A stretch of 48,479 nt of DNA from an uncultured Lachnospiraceae bacterium (GCA_902779445.1 CACZBM010000019.1:1-48479), one strand, 5' to 3'. Shown: positions 23,442 through 33,576, counted from the stretch's first letter. The notes: generated from the sequence alone by a model not told the origin. Numbers and translations are program-made.

Positions 23442-26400
23442 ATGAACTACAAGAAAATCATTGCCATTTTTATGGCGCTAACCATATCAGTAACAAATAT
23501 ATTACCTACCTTTGCAGAAGAGCTTTCTGATAACGAAGAAATAAGCTCATCTGTAGAAGAATCAATGGAAGAAATAGAAGATAATGAAGAAGCAAAAGCC
23601 ACCATTTCTTCTGTGAACGAAGTAACCGTAGACGAAGTATCTGACAATAACGCTTCTGATAACACTGAAGAACTTCCGTCATCTTTCCTTTCAGCATCTC
23701 TTTTTAGCGTAAACTCTTCTTCAAATGAACTTGAAAGCAGTTACTCAATAAGCGACGAGACGGATATAAACGATGAATATCCAATCAACCCTGAAGGAAA
23801 AACCGTTTTTGAATTCGAAGATCAGGGTTATTCAGGATTATGTTGGCTTTTCTCTGCAATAAATGCCATAAAAGCAAATATATTCATAAAGACAGGAAGA
23901 AACGTTTCCATATCGGGAAAAAATCCTGCCTATTATCTTTGGCACGGTGTAAGCGAAGAAGCTGACCGTTCTGAAGACCATGCTCTCTTAAACGGATATA
24001 CAGTATATAGCGGAAATGATACCTCTTTTTGGTATGAAACTGCTGAAGAAACAAGTTCCTGGTATTATGCTTTCTTTGCTGCATAGAAAGGAATCACAAG
24101 CAATACAGGAAAAGATAAGCATCCTTCAAGAGCATTATCCTGGCAAACAACTGAAATACCTGATGAAAACAATGTCTATTCAGATGACATCTGCCATGTC
24201 CAGACCCAGGTATGGGATAAATGTGCAAACTTAACTACAGATGATATCAAACGTATGATTAAAAAATACGGCAATGCTGTTACCAGTTGTAATGCAAACA
24301 CCGTAAATCATATAAGTGGCGTAGAATTTAACAACAAAAGCACTACAAATCACAGAATAACATTAATCGGATGGGATGACAACTTTGCTAAAGAAGACCT
24401 GACAACATCTGCAGGTACGCCAAATAATGACGGTGCTTTTCGTGCTGTTGACAGTGGCGGTAATATTGGATGGATATCATACGAATCAAAAAGTCTTTCG
24501 TGCAATGGTAAAAATATTATTGCCTTTGACGTTGCACTTCCCTATACCGATGACTGGTATACCCATAATTACGTGGGTGGAAACGCCGGAGCCTACGGCA
24601 ATGGCTTTCAGGCATATGGCGCTCCAATCGGAATCGAATATAAAGTTAATTCAAGCCCCGCACAGAGAGTAAAAGCCGTCGGTTTTGCAACTCATGGAAG
24701 AGAACTCCGCCGTGGTCTGGAACAGTATCCTGATTCTGCATGGACCATAAACGTCTATAAGGGAACAAAAAACTATGCAACCCTAATGGACAGTAAGGAT
24801 GTATCGTACGAGCACCCCGGTTTCTATACCGTAAAGCTCGACCATCCCTTCACTGTAAACAGAGGAGAATCGTTCTATATCGAACTCATCGAAAGGAGCG
24901 AAGGTAACACAATAGAATATGCCGTGCCGGACGATGATATGAAGTGGATGCATGGAGCATATGCAGGTGTATACTGCGGAGCCCCTTACGGAAAAAGTTA
25001 CATAAATAACGAGGATGTCTCTGACAGCACTCAGCTTGTTATCCACGGCTATACAACCGATGTAAATACGGAATCAAGAAGCACATTAACTGTTTCCAAC
25101 AACATAGCTGCTGTTTATGGAGATTCTGCCTATAACTTAAGTGACTACTACACTTTCACAGAAGGCGTGACTGCAGACAACTTCCCTACAAGCATTGCAT
25201 CTATTACATCGAGTAATCCTGAAATCATAAGTATCGATACAAAGGATGGACTCAACAATGCAAAAGCTATAATAAAGAAAGCTGACATGTCTCCTGTACG
25301 TATAACAATCACCACAAGTGACGGTGTTACAGGAACCATTGACGCAGCAGTTGCAAGAAAGAGTGTATCAGCACTCGAAGTCACTGGACTTAGAGACACC
25401 TACAGTGATATAAGCAGAGCCGTTCCCGTAGTAAAAGACGGAAATAAAACCCTTATTAAAGACACTGATTACACGGTAAGTATCACTTCCAACAGTACAT
25501 CTGAAGGAACCGTGACTATAACCGGTTTAGGAAACTATCAGGGAACAAGAAACATAACAATCGGGAAAATAACAAAAAGTGTCCTGACTGCAAGAGATAT
25601 GACTGTTAACAGTGCAGTTACCGCACAAATCCCGATTACAGACATCCTCACCTTCACTTCAGGTTATGATGGCTCCAGAGAAACCGCTATAAGAGAAATA
25701 AATATCAGATGCACCAGAGCATGTACAGATGCTACTGTATGGACCCCTTCAAGCGGAAAAGCATGGGACAGCCTGAAACTCAACATCTATGGATGCGGCG
25801 AAATAAACATAATGGCTTCCACAAATGACAGTGTACTGGCATCATCCACAATAACTGTCACAGGTGCCGAAAGAGCCTATAAAACCGTGGATATGAGAGA
25901 TACCACGGTTGAGTATAATAAAACTGTTCCTTATAATAACGGCAATCAAGTGGAATGTCCTGCAATAACCGTTAAATACAACGGTGTGACACTCACAGAG
26001 GGCGTACATTACACATGCTCACGTCCTTATGCATACTACGCAGGAACATACGATATCGACATCTACGGTATAGACAGATATACATATAAGGATAATTACA
26101 ACAGGACCTATTATGTAGGTTCAAAAACCTGTCAGTTCACCGTTGTTGATAATAACCCTGTAAATAACAACCCTGTAGATCCAGGAAACAATTCACCTTC
26201 ACCGGAACCTAAAGAGCCTCAGCCTGAAAAGGAAGAGAAAATTGAAACTACAACAACCATAAAAAAGGAAAGTAACGGCGTAAAAGTTGATATCACTATC
26301 AACAAAGAAGCACCTTACAACCCAAAGCCTAAGGAGCTCGCCAAGAGCTTTGCTCCAAAGCTTGAAAGCACAAGAGGAATAACCATAAAATCCGTAAAGG

Positions 26401-26744
26401 CCACCAAGCCAAAGAATGGTAAAACAAAGGTGACCATACAGCTTAAAGGAACCACCAAAGAAGAAAAGAAAGCTGTTAAGGAAATGAACAAGGCTCTCAA
26501 AAACATGGTTATGCCTGTGATTCCTATGGATATCTCCAAAGAATCTGTTGATATATCGCTTGCTTATAAGAAAAACAAGCAGAAACAGTCTGTCTTCAAT
26601 AAAGTGAAAAAGGTGAAGATTGGAAAAGTTACGCTCAAAAATAAGACTGATTACACCTATACCACTGAAGTAAGAGGCGAAGATACCTATGTCATAATAA
26701 CAGGTACTGGAAATTACACAGGAAAATGTGAGAAAAAAGCCTGA
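23442..26744 (+). pseudogene. secreted C1-family peptidase with lectin-like domain, interrupted by an in-frame amber codon
   Basis: One frame of 1,101 codons is broken only by TAG at codon 215 (24084-24086). Signal peptide 1-25; acidic Ser/Glu linker 26-115; papain-like C1 domain with Gln128 and Cys134 (DQGYSGLCWLFS) before the stop and His304 (NHRITLIGWDD) after it. The usual NSWG asparagine region reads VDSGG, so Asp337 replaces Asn. A lectin-like domain follows (about 360-490), then Ig-like modules and a Pro-rich linker with a Lys-rich tail. TGGAGG precedes the ATG. A single TGG to TAG change would explain the stop. Confidence 0.8.
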
Positions 26745-26765
26745 TATGTATTTCAAGACATCTCA

Positions 26766-26804
26766 AAAAGCCCACTTGGTCATTTCAGACCGAGTGGGCT
26801 TTTT
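26766..26804 (+). terminator. rho-independent terminator
   Basis: AAAGCCCACTTGGTC pairs with GACCGAGTGGGCTTT around a 6-nt loop, followed by T residues. It terminates the C1-peptidase gene. Confidence 0.88.
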
Positions 26805-26836
26805 CTTATAGAACCTTTCAGAAAAATATGATTAAA

Positions 26837-27070
26837 TTAACTCCAGTTAGACCATCCAGTCCAGTATCCACCACCTGTTTGAGTTTTAATCTTCGGCACA
26901 TATCCATTACTGGTCGAATTCGGACCTGATTGACAAATATCTTTATCACTGACAACGATTTTATATGTTTGAGCATCCGTATAATTATGTAATTGAACAT
27001 TACCTCCGGCATAATAAACCCAAACCCGATATTGATGGAAACTACAGGCTATGCCGATAAATTGGCTCAC
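26837..27070 (-). other. possible gene fragment, Gly/Trp-rich C-terminus
   Basis: A 77-residue frame whose last 60 residues look coded (YRVWVYYAGGNVQLHNYTD and onward to TGGGYWTGWSNWS). Its first residues overlap the opposite-strand phage-type gene, so the true start is probably lost. Read as the 3' end of an unidentified gene cut by the prophage junction near 27,030. No family is recognised. Confidence 0.3.
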
Positions 27071-27358
27071 ATGAAAAAAAGTATCCTAGCTGTTGATGCT
27101 ATGGAAAACCCGGAAGAATATTATAGTGACGGATATGGTAATTACAACGAAAACCGTAATTATATGAACCGTGGATATGGCGCAAGAGGTAGGGGAAGTA
27201 ATGCAAGGCGTGATTCTATGGGGCGTTATGCAGATTCAAGAATGTATCGGGATGATGATATGATGGCAGAACTCCACGAACTTATGGAGAAAGCCCTTAA
27301 TGAACAGGTTAAACGCAAATACAGAGAGTTTATCTCTGATATGGAAAGCATGATGTAA
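27035..27358 (+). CDS. phage-associated small protein, probably 5'-truncated
   Basis: A 107-residue frame with a charged start (ADKLAHMKKSILAVDAM), a repetitive Tyr/Arg/Gly middle (NRGYGARGRGSNARRDSMGR) and a helix MMAELHELMEKALNEQVKRK. This layout is typical of a small protein found with tail or lysis genes of lachnospiraceal prophages. There is no ribosome site before the ATG, suggesting the original 5' end was lost at the island junction. It lies 16 bp before the next phage-type gene. Confidence 0.5.
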   Translation: METTGYADKLAHMKKSILAVDAMENPEEYYSDGYGNYNENRNYMNRGYGARGRGSNARRDSMGRYADSRMYRDDDMMAELHELMEKALNEQVKRKYREFISDMESMM

Positions 27359-27374
27359 AGGGGGGTGGGCTTTC

Positions 27375-27698
27375 GTGATAACTAAACAGGACTTGCAAGA
27401 AGCCATTGCAGAATGCGAGGGTCAAAGAAAGCCCACAGCATCAACGTGTTTGAAACTAGCGGCTTTTTATGCGCTAAAGGATAAAATGTATTCAGAGGAA
27501 AGGGTATATCAGTCTACAAACTACGCTTATATGGATAACAAAGCCGAAAACTATATTGATTATGACAGCGGTTCAGAGTTTTCAAAGCGGATAAATGGAA
27601 GAAAGATAGAGGATATAATCCCTGTAATGGATGACCTAATGGATGCGCTCATAGCAATCAACCCCAGATTATACGATAGTGTTATGAGGAAAATTTAA
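27375..27698 (+). CDS. phage-associated conserved protein
   Basis: A 107-residue protein starting at GTG (27375) after GGGGGGTGGG. It has KQDLQEAIAECEGQRKPTAS, CLKLAAFYALKD, a Tyr/Asp-rich middle and IIPVMDDLMDALIAINPRLY. I recognise this pattern from prophages, where it accompanies the preceding gene; the function is not known. With its neighbour it is probably all that is left of an integrated phage beside the tRNA-Gly target. Confidence 0.55.
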   Translation: MITKQDLQEAIAECEGQRKPTASTCLKLAAFYALKDKMYSEERVYQSTNYAYMDNKAENYIDYDSGSEFSKRINGRKIEDIIPVMDDLMDALIAINPRLYDSVMRKI

Positions 27699-27710
27699 TA
27701 GATATAGGGG

Positions 27711-27745
27711 CAGACCCTTGGGAGGAATCCGGGGGTCTGTTTCTA
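27711..27745 (+). terminator. probable terminator of the prophage remnant
   Basis: CAGACCC (27711-27717) pairs with GGGTCTG (27733-27739) around a 15-nt loop, followed by TTTCTATTT. Confidence 0.55.
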
Positions 27746-27808
27746 TTTATGCAACACATAATGCAACACGAATAAACAGAAATGCAGTAATATCAAGGCA
27801 TAAAAAAG

Positions 27809-27879
27809 AGCAGGTGATGGGAATCGAACCCACGTGTCCAGCTTGGAAGGCTGGTGTTCTACCATTGAACTACACCTGC
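27809..27879 (-). tRNA. tRNA-Gly(TCC)
   Basis: A complete cloverleaf on the minus strand: acceptor GCAGGTG/CACCTGC, D arm, anticodon stem CCAGC/GCTGG around CTTCCAA (anticodon TCC), T arm GTGGG-TTCGATT-CCCAT, discriminator T. CCA is not encoded, and TTTTTT follows soon after. Its 3' end is duplicated at 18667-18687, making it the probable integration target of the island. Confidence 0.95.
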
Positions 27880-27906
27880 ATAAAAGATATTATATTCGGA
27901 GTTAAA

Positions 27907-27981
27907 TCGGGGTGACAGGATTCGAACCTGCGACCTCCTGGTCCCAAACCAGGCGCTCTAGCCAAACTGAGCCACACCCCG
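27907..27981 (-). tRNA. tRNA-Pro(TGG)
   Basis: Minus-strand cloverleaf with acceptor CGGGGTG/CACCCCG, anticodon stem CCTGG/CCAGG around TTTGGGA (anticodon TGG), T arm GCAGG-TTCGAAT-CCTGT, and discriminator A. It lies just upstream of tRNA-Gly and is probably co-transcribed with it. Confidence 0.95.
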
Positions 27982-28172
27982 TTTAGGGCAGTCACTTCAC
28001 TCCAGAACCGTGACGCAAATGCAATTATATCCAAAGCCAGCATCCATGTCAACACTTTTTTGAAAAACATTGAAATTACATTGAAATTATACGAACCACA
28101 AATGATAATGTACTATGATAATTGGATCTCATATCTGATCCACAGTAAAAAGTATCAAGGGGAATGAAATAT

Positions 28173-29051
28173 ATGTACAGTCTTGCAGAAGCAATAGAAG
28201 ATAAATTCGGAAAGGGTGTCACGGTTGAGAAAAAGACAGCTGTTCACGGTGGGGATGCCAATGATGCATACGCTCTTCTCCTGTCTGACGGCAGTAAAGC
28301 ATTCTTAAAAGCCAACAGTTTATCAAATGCCGATTTTTTCAGAGCCGAAAAGGAAGGGATCGATGCCATCAGATCTACAGGGACAATAAGAGTTCCCGAA
28401 ATATACGCTGCAGGTACTGATGATGGGTATTCTTTTCTTTTAATGGAACATATCGGAAGCGCAGGAAAGGTACGCGGGTTCTGGGATAAACTGGGGCGGA
28501 AGCTTGCAGCCATGCATAAGGCCGGCACGGCTGATTTCGTAAGTGGCGGAAAATATGGATTCAATGCAGATAATTATATCGGGGCAGGTTACCAGAAAAA
28601 CGGCTGCAGGGACAGCTGGATCAAGTTCTTTGCAGAGCAGAGACTTGAGGTTCAGTTTAAGCTGACAGAGCGGTATTTTGACAGTGATATTATAAAGAAA
28701 GCAGGTAAGCTCCTTGATACTCTGGACAGATTTTTGTACGAGCCTGAAAAACCGTCTCTTTTGCACGGGGATCTCTGGGCAGGGAATTTTATGTCTGATG
28801 AAAACGGGAATCCCATGTTTATAGATCCTGCGGTATACGTGGGATGCAGCGAAGCAGATATAGCCATGACCGAGCTTTTCGGGGGATTTGACAGGAGCTT
28901 TTATACAGCATACTTTGATGAGATGGGGAAAGTTCCGGGATATGAAGACAGACGGGATCTATACAATCTCTATCATCTCACAAACCACCTGAATCTCTTT
29001 GGCAGGAGCTACTTGCTGCCAGTAGTCAGGATAATAGAAAGGTATCAGTGA
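28173..29051 (+). CDS. fructosamine kinase family protein
   Basis: About 292 residues with the features of fructosamine/ketosamine-3-kinases: GGDANDAY near the N-terminus, LMEHI hinge, the catalytic loop LLHGDLWAGNFM and the metal-binding IDPAVYVG. The family phosphorylates protein- or amine-bound ketoses, which then fall apart (deglycation); many bacterial members act on low-mass substrates. ATG 28173 is 9 bp from AAGGGGA, while ATG 28164 directly abuts it. Single gene with tandem repeats downstream. Confidence 0.9.
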   Translation: MYSLAEAIEDKFGKGVTVEKKTAVHGGDANDAYALLLSDGSKAFLKANSLSNADFFRAEKEGIDAIRSTGTIRVPEIYAAGTDDGYSFLLMEHIGSAGKVRGFWDKLGRKLAAMHKAGTADFVSGGKYGFNADNYIGAGYQKNGCRDSWIKFFAEQRLEVQFKLTERYFDSDIIKKAGKLLDTLDRFLYEPEKPSLLHGDLWAGNFMSDENGNPMFIDPAVYVGCSEADIAMTELFGGFDRSFYTAYFDEMGKVPGYEDRRDLYNLYHLTNHLNLFGRSYLLPVVRIIERYQ

Positions 29052-29070
29052 TCATATAGATCCTTCGCTA

Positions 29071-29139
29071 TCGCTCAGGATGACAGTGGCATGTCGCTCA
29101 GGATGACAGTGGCATGTCGCTCAGGATGACAGTGGCATG
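29071..29139. repeat. three tandem 23-bp repeats
   Basis: The unit TCGCTCAGGATGACAGTGGC plus ATG begins at 29071, 29094 and 29117, with a diverged fourth start at 29140. The unit contains the CTCAGGATGACA word found in the other short repeats of this window. Confidence 0.9.
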
Positions 29140-29147
29140 TCGATCGG

Positions 29148-29211
29148 GATGCCCCGCACACGGAGATGCCCCGCACACGGAGATGCCCCGCACACGGAGA
29201 TGCCCCGCATA
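29148..29211. repeat. tandem 17-bp repeats
   Basis: The unit GATGCCCCGCACACGGA starts at 29148, 29165, 29182 and, incomplete, at 29199. It directly follows the 23-bp array and abuts the 3' end of the cellobiose phosphorylase gene. The same GCCCCGCACA word occurs inside the element at 8.2 kb. Confidence 0.88.
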
Positions 29212-29220
29212 GCCCTGACA

Positions 29221-31653
29221 TCACATATCTACTACAACATTGTATTCCTTAACAGACGGATCATACGGGATCACGGTTGAACCGGGGATCTCTTTTCCGT
29301 TCACGGTGAGTTTCTTCACACCCTTTTCCGATCCGTTGGTGTGTACTTCTATGTTATAGGAAGCATCCCTGTAAACTCTGTGGATCTTAAAGTCACCAAA
29401 GTCAGAAGGCACACAGGGGTCTATGGAAAGACCTTTAAGTGTGGGATAAACTCCGAGGATATACTGGGAGATATCCGTAAAGGTCCATGCGGCAGTACCG
29501 GTGAGCCAGCTGTTCTTGCCTTGTCCGAAGAATTTGGCGTCTTTTCCGGCCACCATCTGGGAATAGACATAGGGCTCAGTCCTGTGTATCTCGCTTATGT
29601 CTTCAAGGTAGGAAGGACAGGTCTTACGGTATATCTCAAAAGCTCTGTTTCCGTGTCCGAGAACGGTTTCTGCTATTGACACCCAGGGATTATTATGGCA
29701 GAAGATACCGGCGTTTTCTTTATAACCCGGGGGATAGGAGGAAATCTCGCCGAGCTCAACGTGGTATCTGGTGTAAGCAGGCTGCAGTAACATTATGCCG
29801 TATTTGCTGTCCAGATGTTTTTCAACTGACCGGAGGGCTTTAGCGGCTTCGCCGGTCTCTTTACCCACTCCCGCAAGAACACAGAATCCCTGGGGTTCAA
29901 TAAATATCTTCCCCTCATCACATTCATGACTTCCGACCTTATTGCCGTTAGCATCATAAGCGCGGACAAACCATTCACCGTCCCAGCCGGCAGAAAGGAT
30001 GGCTTTTTCCATGGCTGCAACTTCGCTCCTTGCGCGTTTTGCCTCATCATTTTTATCAATAAGATCGCAGATATCTGCGTATTCGTTACCATACTTTACA
30101 AACATTCCGGCTATAAACACCGATTCGGCCACAGGTCCTTCTGAGGGACCGAAGGTCTGGAAGGATTCGCCGGGATGCTCTGAGAAGCAGTTAAGGTTTA
30201 AGCAGTCATTCCAGTCAGCTCTGCCAATAAGGGGCAGATCATGAGGACCTTTATGGTTCACGATATAGTCGAATGATCTCGTGAGATGCTCGAAAAGTGA
30301 TGTGGCTACCGACATATCATTGTCGTATGGAACCGTCTCGTCAAGGATGGAGAGATCGCCTGTCTCCCTTAAATAAGCGCTGGTTCCCGCAATCAGCCAC
30401 AGAGGATCATCATTAAATCCGGAGCCTATATCGGAGTTACCCTTTTTCGTAAGTGGCTGATACTGGTGATAAGCGCTTCCGTCCCGGAACTGGGTAGATG
30501 CGATATCAATGATCCTCTCTCTTGCGCGGTCGGGGATGAGGTGAACGAATCCCAGAAGATCCTGGCAGGAATCCCTGAATCCCATTCCCCTTCCTATTCC
30601 TGATTCATAGTAGGATGCTGAACGTGACATATTGAAGGTGACCATGCACTGGTACTGGTTCCAGATATTGACCATGCGGTTTACGTGTTTATTGCCGCTT
30701 TCTACGGTGTAGCGTGAGAGGAGGGTTTCCCAGTAATCTTTTAATTCCGAGAACGATCTGTCAACATCCTGATCCGTAGAATATCTTGAAATAAGAGCAT
30801 TAGCGGGGGCTTTATTTATCACATCCTGCTTTTCCCATTTATCATTATCAGGATTCTCACAGTATCCCAGAATAAAGATATAGGACTTTGATTCACCGGG
30901 TGCAAGAGAAACCTTTATCTCATGGGAGCCGACGGGATACCACCCGCTGGCAACGCTTCCGGTGCAGTGTCCGTTAAATACAGCATCAGGACGGTCGGGG
31001 CCGTTATAAACGCCGATAAAGTCATCCCTGCTGGTATCGAAGCTTTCAATATCGGTATTTACGCTCCATACAGCATAGTGGCTGCGGCGCTCCCTGTACT
31101 CGGTCTTGTGATATATGGTGGAACCGACGACCTCGACTTCGCCTGTAGACAGATTCCTCTGAAAATTGGTCATATCATCCATAGCATTCCAGAGACAGAA
31201 TTCTATATAGGAAAAAAGAGTGATATCTTTTTTGGAATCAGTGTCATTAGTGAGGATCAGCCTGTGGATCTCACATGTATCATTCATAGGAACAAAGGAC
31301 AGAAGAGAAGCGCTGACCCCGTTCTTTGATGCGTTGAACCGTGAATATCCCATTCCGTGGCGGCATTCATATGAATCCAGTTCGGTCTTCACAGGCTGCC
31401 AGCCGGGATTCCAGACTGTGTCACCGTCTTTGATATAGAAATATTTACCGTTTGTATCTGCAGGACAGGAATTATATCGGTAACGGGTAAGCCTTAAAAG
31501 TTTGGCATCTTTATAGAAAGAATAACCGCCGCAGGTATTTGATATAAGAGAAAAGAAATCCTTGCATCCCAGATAGTTTATCCAGGGAAGGGGAGTTTTG
31601 GGGGTGTTGATGACATACTCGCGGTTTTTATCATCGAATGAGCCGTAATTCAT
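29221..31653 (-). CDS. cbp: cellobiose phosphorylase (GH94)
   Basis: An 810-residue enzyme, the usual length for GH94 cellobiose phosphorylases. It opens with [15 protein letters not shown] and [20 protein letters not shown], typical of the subfamily. The (alpha/alpha)6 barrel carries [18 protein letters not shown] and [14 protein letters not shown], whose Asp is the general acid. It phosphorolyses cytoplasmic cellobiose to glucose 1-phosphate and glucose, saving ATP during cellulose or beta-glucan use. No signal peptide. AAAGGAG lies 7 bp before the ATG. Two LacI-like half palindromes lie upstream. No transporter gene is adjacent. Confidence 0.92.
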   Translation of the reverse strand: MNYGSFDDKNREYVINTPKTPLPWINYLGCKDFFSLISNTCGGYSFYKDAKLLRLTRYRYNSCPADTNGKYFYIKDGDTVWNPGWQPVKTELDSYECRHGMGYSRFNASKNGVSASLLSFVPMNDTCEIHRLILTNDTDSKKDITLFSYIEFCLWNAMDDMTNFQRNLSTGEVEVVGSTIYHKTEYRERRSHYAVWSVNTDIESFDTSRDDFIGVYNGPDRPDAVFNGHCTGSVASGWYPVGSHEIKVSLAPGESKSYIFILGYCENPDNDKWEKQDVINKAPANALISRYSTDQDVDRSFSELKDYWETLLSRYTVESGNKHVNRMVNIWNQYQCMVTFNMSRSASYYESGIGRGMGFRDSCQDLLGFVHLIPDRARERIIDIASTQFRDGSAYHQYQPLTKKGNSDIGSGFNDDPLWLIAGTSAYLRETGDLSILDETVPYDNDMSVATSLFEHLTRSFDYIVNHKGPHDLPLIGRADWNDCLNLNCFSEHPGESFQTFGPSEGPVAESVFIAGMFVKYGNEYADICDLIDKNDEAKRARSEVAAMEKAILSAGWDGEWFVRAYDANGNKVGSHECDEGKIFIEPQGFCVLAGVGKETGEAAKALRSVEKHLDSKYGIMLLQPAYTRYHVELGEISSYPPGYKENAGIFCHNNPWVSIAETVLGHGNRAFEIYRKTCPSYLEDISEIHRTEPYVYSQMVAGKDAKFFGQGKNSWLTGTAAWTFTDISQYILGVYPTLKGLSIDPCVPSDFGDFKIHRVYRDASYNIEVHTNGSEKGVKKLTVNGKEIPGSTVIPYDPSVKEYNVVVDM

Positions 31654-31690
31654 GGGTTCTCCTTTCAGATAACTGTAGCATTCTTTTCAA

Positions 31691-31703
31691 CGAAAACGTT
31701 TGA
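31691..31703 (-). promoter_or_regulatory. LacI-type operator candidate near cbp
   Basis: CGAAAACGTTTGA, an imperfect CG-centred palindrome about 40 bp before the cbp start codon. It shares the word CGAAAACG with a second site at 31852. Confidence 0.45.
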
Positions 31704-31851
31704 GAAACAGGGCGTAATCTCTGCCTGATTTAGAAAAAATTATATATATAACCCAAATAAAATGCAATGGCAATATTACGATTTTATGGGGATTTTTATG
31801 ATTATTTTTCACAAAGATATAATAATATACATTTCAATGAACCTCGAAAAA

Positions 31852-31865
31852 CGAAAACGGTTTCG
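31852..31865 (-). promoter_or_regulatory. second LacI-type operator candidate upstream of cbp
   Basis: CGAAAACGGTTTCG, a near-palindrome with a central CG, as bound by LacI/GalR-family sugar repressors. Together with the site 160 bp away it could allow looping control of cbp. It is also 78 bp before the divergent DUF1700 gene. Confidence 0.5.
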
Positions 31866-31942
31866 GCGGTGCATGTTTTGGAATCTGATTGTATATAAAC
31901 TTATTTACGGGTATAATGTCGGAGATACTGGAGGAGTATTTG

Positions 31943-32413
31943 ATGACAAAAGATCAGTTTTTGAGTTCTCTTAATGAGGCTTTGAGCGGGAACATAAGCC
32001 CTTCTCTGATAAATGAAAATATAAGGTATTACGAAGAATATATAGAGACGGAAAAGAGAAAGGGACATACTGAAGAAGAGGTCCTGGATGAGTTGGGAGA
32101 TCCGCGTCTCATTGCAAAGACCATCTCCGATACTGCGGATTCCCGCGATAAAAGAGGAGCGGGAGCCATAAACGATACCTACTATAATAATGAAGATAAT
32201 GACGGAGATGATGATCCCTATAATGCAGGTATGAGATATAAGAGGATACAGGGCTGGAAGGTCCTTGCGATTTTGGCTGCCATACTTATTATATTCCTTG
32301 CGGTATTTACTCTCGCTATTTTCCTGGTGGGATCATTCATCATAGCTTTCTGGCCGGCCATTATTGTGGCAATGGTCATATGGTGGATCTTTAATCCATT
32401 GAGGTTTGACTGA
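31943..32413 (+). CDS. DUF1700-family membrane protein (HAAS-type domain)
   Basis: A 156-residue protein. The N-terminal helical domain has MTKDQFLSSLNEALSG, NENIRYYEEYIE and EEEVLDELGDPRLIAKTI (residues 1-62), the DUF1700/HAAS pattern. An acidic linker and two TM helices (about 108-128 and 130-150) follow. Such proteins are often partners of PadR regulators; none is adjacent here. GGAGGAG lies 6 bp before ATG 31943. The next gene starts 2 bp after its stop. Confidence 0.8.
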   Translation: MTKDQFLSSLNEALSGNISPSLINENIRYYEEYIETEKRKGHTEEEVLDELGDPRLIAKTISDTADSRDKRGAGAINDTYYNNEDNDGDDDPYNAGMRYKRIQGWKVLAILAAILIIFLAVFTLAIFLVGSFIIAFWPAIIVAMVIWWIFNPLRFD

Positions 32414-32415
32414 TA

Positions 32416-33576
32416 ATGGACGTTTTTACACTTACAGCTCCCTGTCATTTTGGATTGGAGAGCGTATTAAAAAAAGAGATCTCTGATCTGGGATATGAGA
32501 TAGATAAAGTTCAGGACGGACGTGTAAGCTTTAAGGGCGATAAAGATTCTGTTGCGAGATCAAACGTGTTCTTAAGGACTGCCGAGAGGATCCTGATATC
32601 GGTCGGGGAATTTGATGCGTATACCTTTGAGGACTTATATCAGGGTACAAAATCCATTCCCTGGGAAAACTATATTCCTAAAAACGGGAAGTTCTGGGTA
32701 AAAAAGGCAAGTACGGTAAAATCAAAGCTTTTCAGTTCTTCGGATATCCAGTCTATCATGAAAAAAGCTATGGTGGACCGCCTTTCGGCAAAGTACGGTA
32801 TTAAAACTTTCCTTGAAGACGGCGTGGAACTGCCGGTAAGGGTTTTTATCAATAAGGACCATGTTTCAGTGGGACTTGATTCCACCGGGGATTCCCTTCA
32901 TAAAAGAGGATACCGTAAGAAACAGGGGGCTGCACCCATTGCGGAGAATCTGGCGGCAGCCTTGATAATGCTGACGCCCTGGAAGAGAGACAGGATATTG
33001 GTGGATCCCTTCTGCGGAAGCGGTACTTTCCCAATAGAAGCTGCTCTGATGGCTGCAAATATTGCTCCCGGGATGAACAGGGAATTTACAGCCGAATCCT
33101 GGGGACATCTGGTAGAAAAGAAATCCTGGTACCGCGCGGTCGATGAAGCGGAAGACAGTATCATCAAAGTGCCGGACTGTGATATACAGGGCTATGATAT
33201 CGATCCTGCGGTCATAAGCGTTGCAAGAGAGAACGCGGAGCTTGCAGGGGTTTCAGATATGATCCATTTTCAGGAAAGATCTGTTGATAAGCTTTCCCAT
33301 TCGGGGAAATACGGATTTATAATAACCAACCCTCCCTATGGAGAGAGGCTGGAAGAAAAGGCAGCGCTGCCCGGAATATACAGAGAGCTGGGAGAGGCTT
33401 TTAAAAAGCTGGATACCTGGTCTCTTTACGCGATATCTTCTTATGAGGATTCTGAGAGATATATAGGAAGAAAGTCCGATAAGAACAGAAAGATATATAA
33501 CGGAATGATACAGACCAGATTTTATATGTTTACAGGTCCGAAGCCGCCCAAAAGAACTTCAGGAGGCCGGATTTGA
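32416..33576 (+). CDS. THUMP-domain class I RNA methyltransferase (RlmL/YpsC family)
   Basis: A 386-residue protein. The N-terminal ferredoxin-like and THUMP domain (about 1-155) precedes a Rossmann methyltransferase domain with VDPFCGSGTFPIEAA (SAM loop) and the catalytic IITNPPYGERL. This is the family that makes N2-methylguanine in 23S rRNA (RlmL/RlmK type; YpsC in Bacillus). Residue specificity is inferred from the family. The gene is tightly packed between DUF1700 and the amidase-like gene, overlapping the latter's start by 4 bp. Confidence 0.88.
   Translation: MDVFTLTAPCHFGLESVLKKEISDLGYEIDKVQDGRVSFKGDKDSVARSNVFLRTAERILISVGEFDAYTFEDLYQGTKSIPWENYIPKNGKFWVKKASTVKSKLFSSSDIQSIMKKAMVDRLSAKYGIKTFLEDGVELPVRVFINKDHVSVGLDSTGDSLHKRGYRKKQGAAPIAENLAAALIMLTPWKRDRILVDPFCGSGTFPIEAALMAANIAPGMNREFTAESWGHLVEKKSWYRAVDEAEDSIIKVPDCDIQGYDIDPAVISVARENAELAGVSDMIHFQERSVDKLSHSGKYGFIITNPPYGERLEEKAALPGIYRELGEAFKKLDTWSLYAISSYEDSERYIGRKSDKNRKIYNGMIQTRFYMFTGPKPPKRTSGGRI

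Larger units (their letters stand above)
18667..27829. mobile_element. accessory island between tRNA-Gly att-like repeats
   Basis: A 9.2-kb interval bounded by 21-bp repeats of the tRNA-Gly 3' end. It has an integrase remnant just outside its left edge and phage-type genes just inside its right edge. Much of the interior is more AT-rich than the flanks and has low-conservation cargo: a two-gene pair, a candidate RNA, an AbiGi-like protein and two secreted proteins. No complete mobility gene remains, so it is probably fixed. Several successive insertions into one tRNA hotspot are as likely as a single element. Confidence 0.5.

Noticed and set aside
24255..26744. Second half of the C1 peptidase as an independent gene
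   Set aside because: It has no ribosome site or signal peptide and begins in the middle of the protease fold in the same frame as the first half.
29071..29211. Tandem arrays read as a CRISPR
   Set aside because: The units are contiguous without unique spacers.
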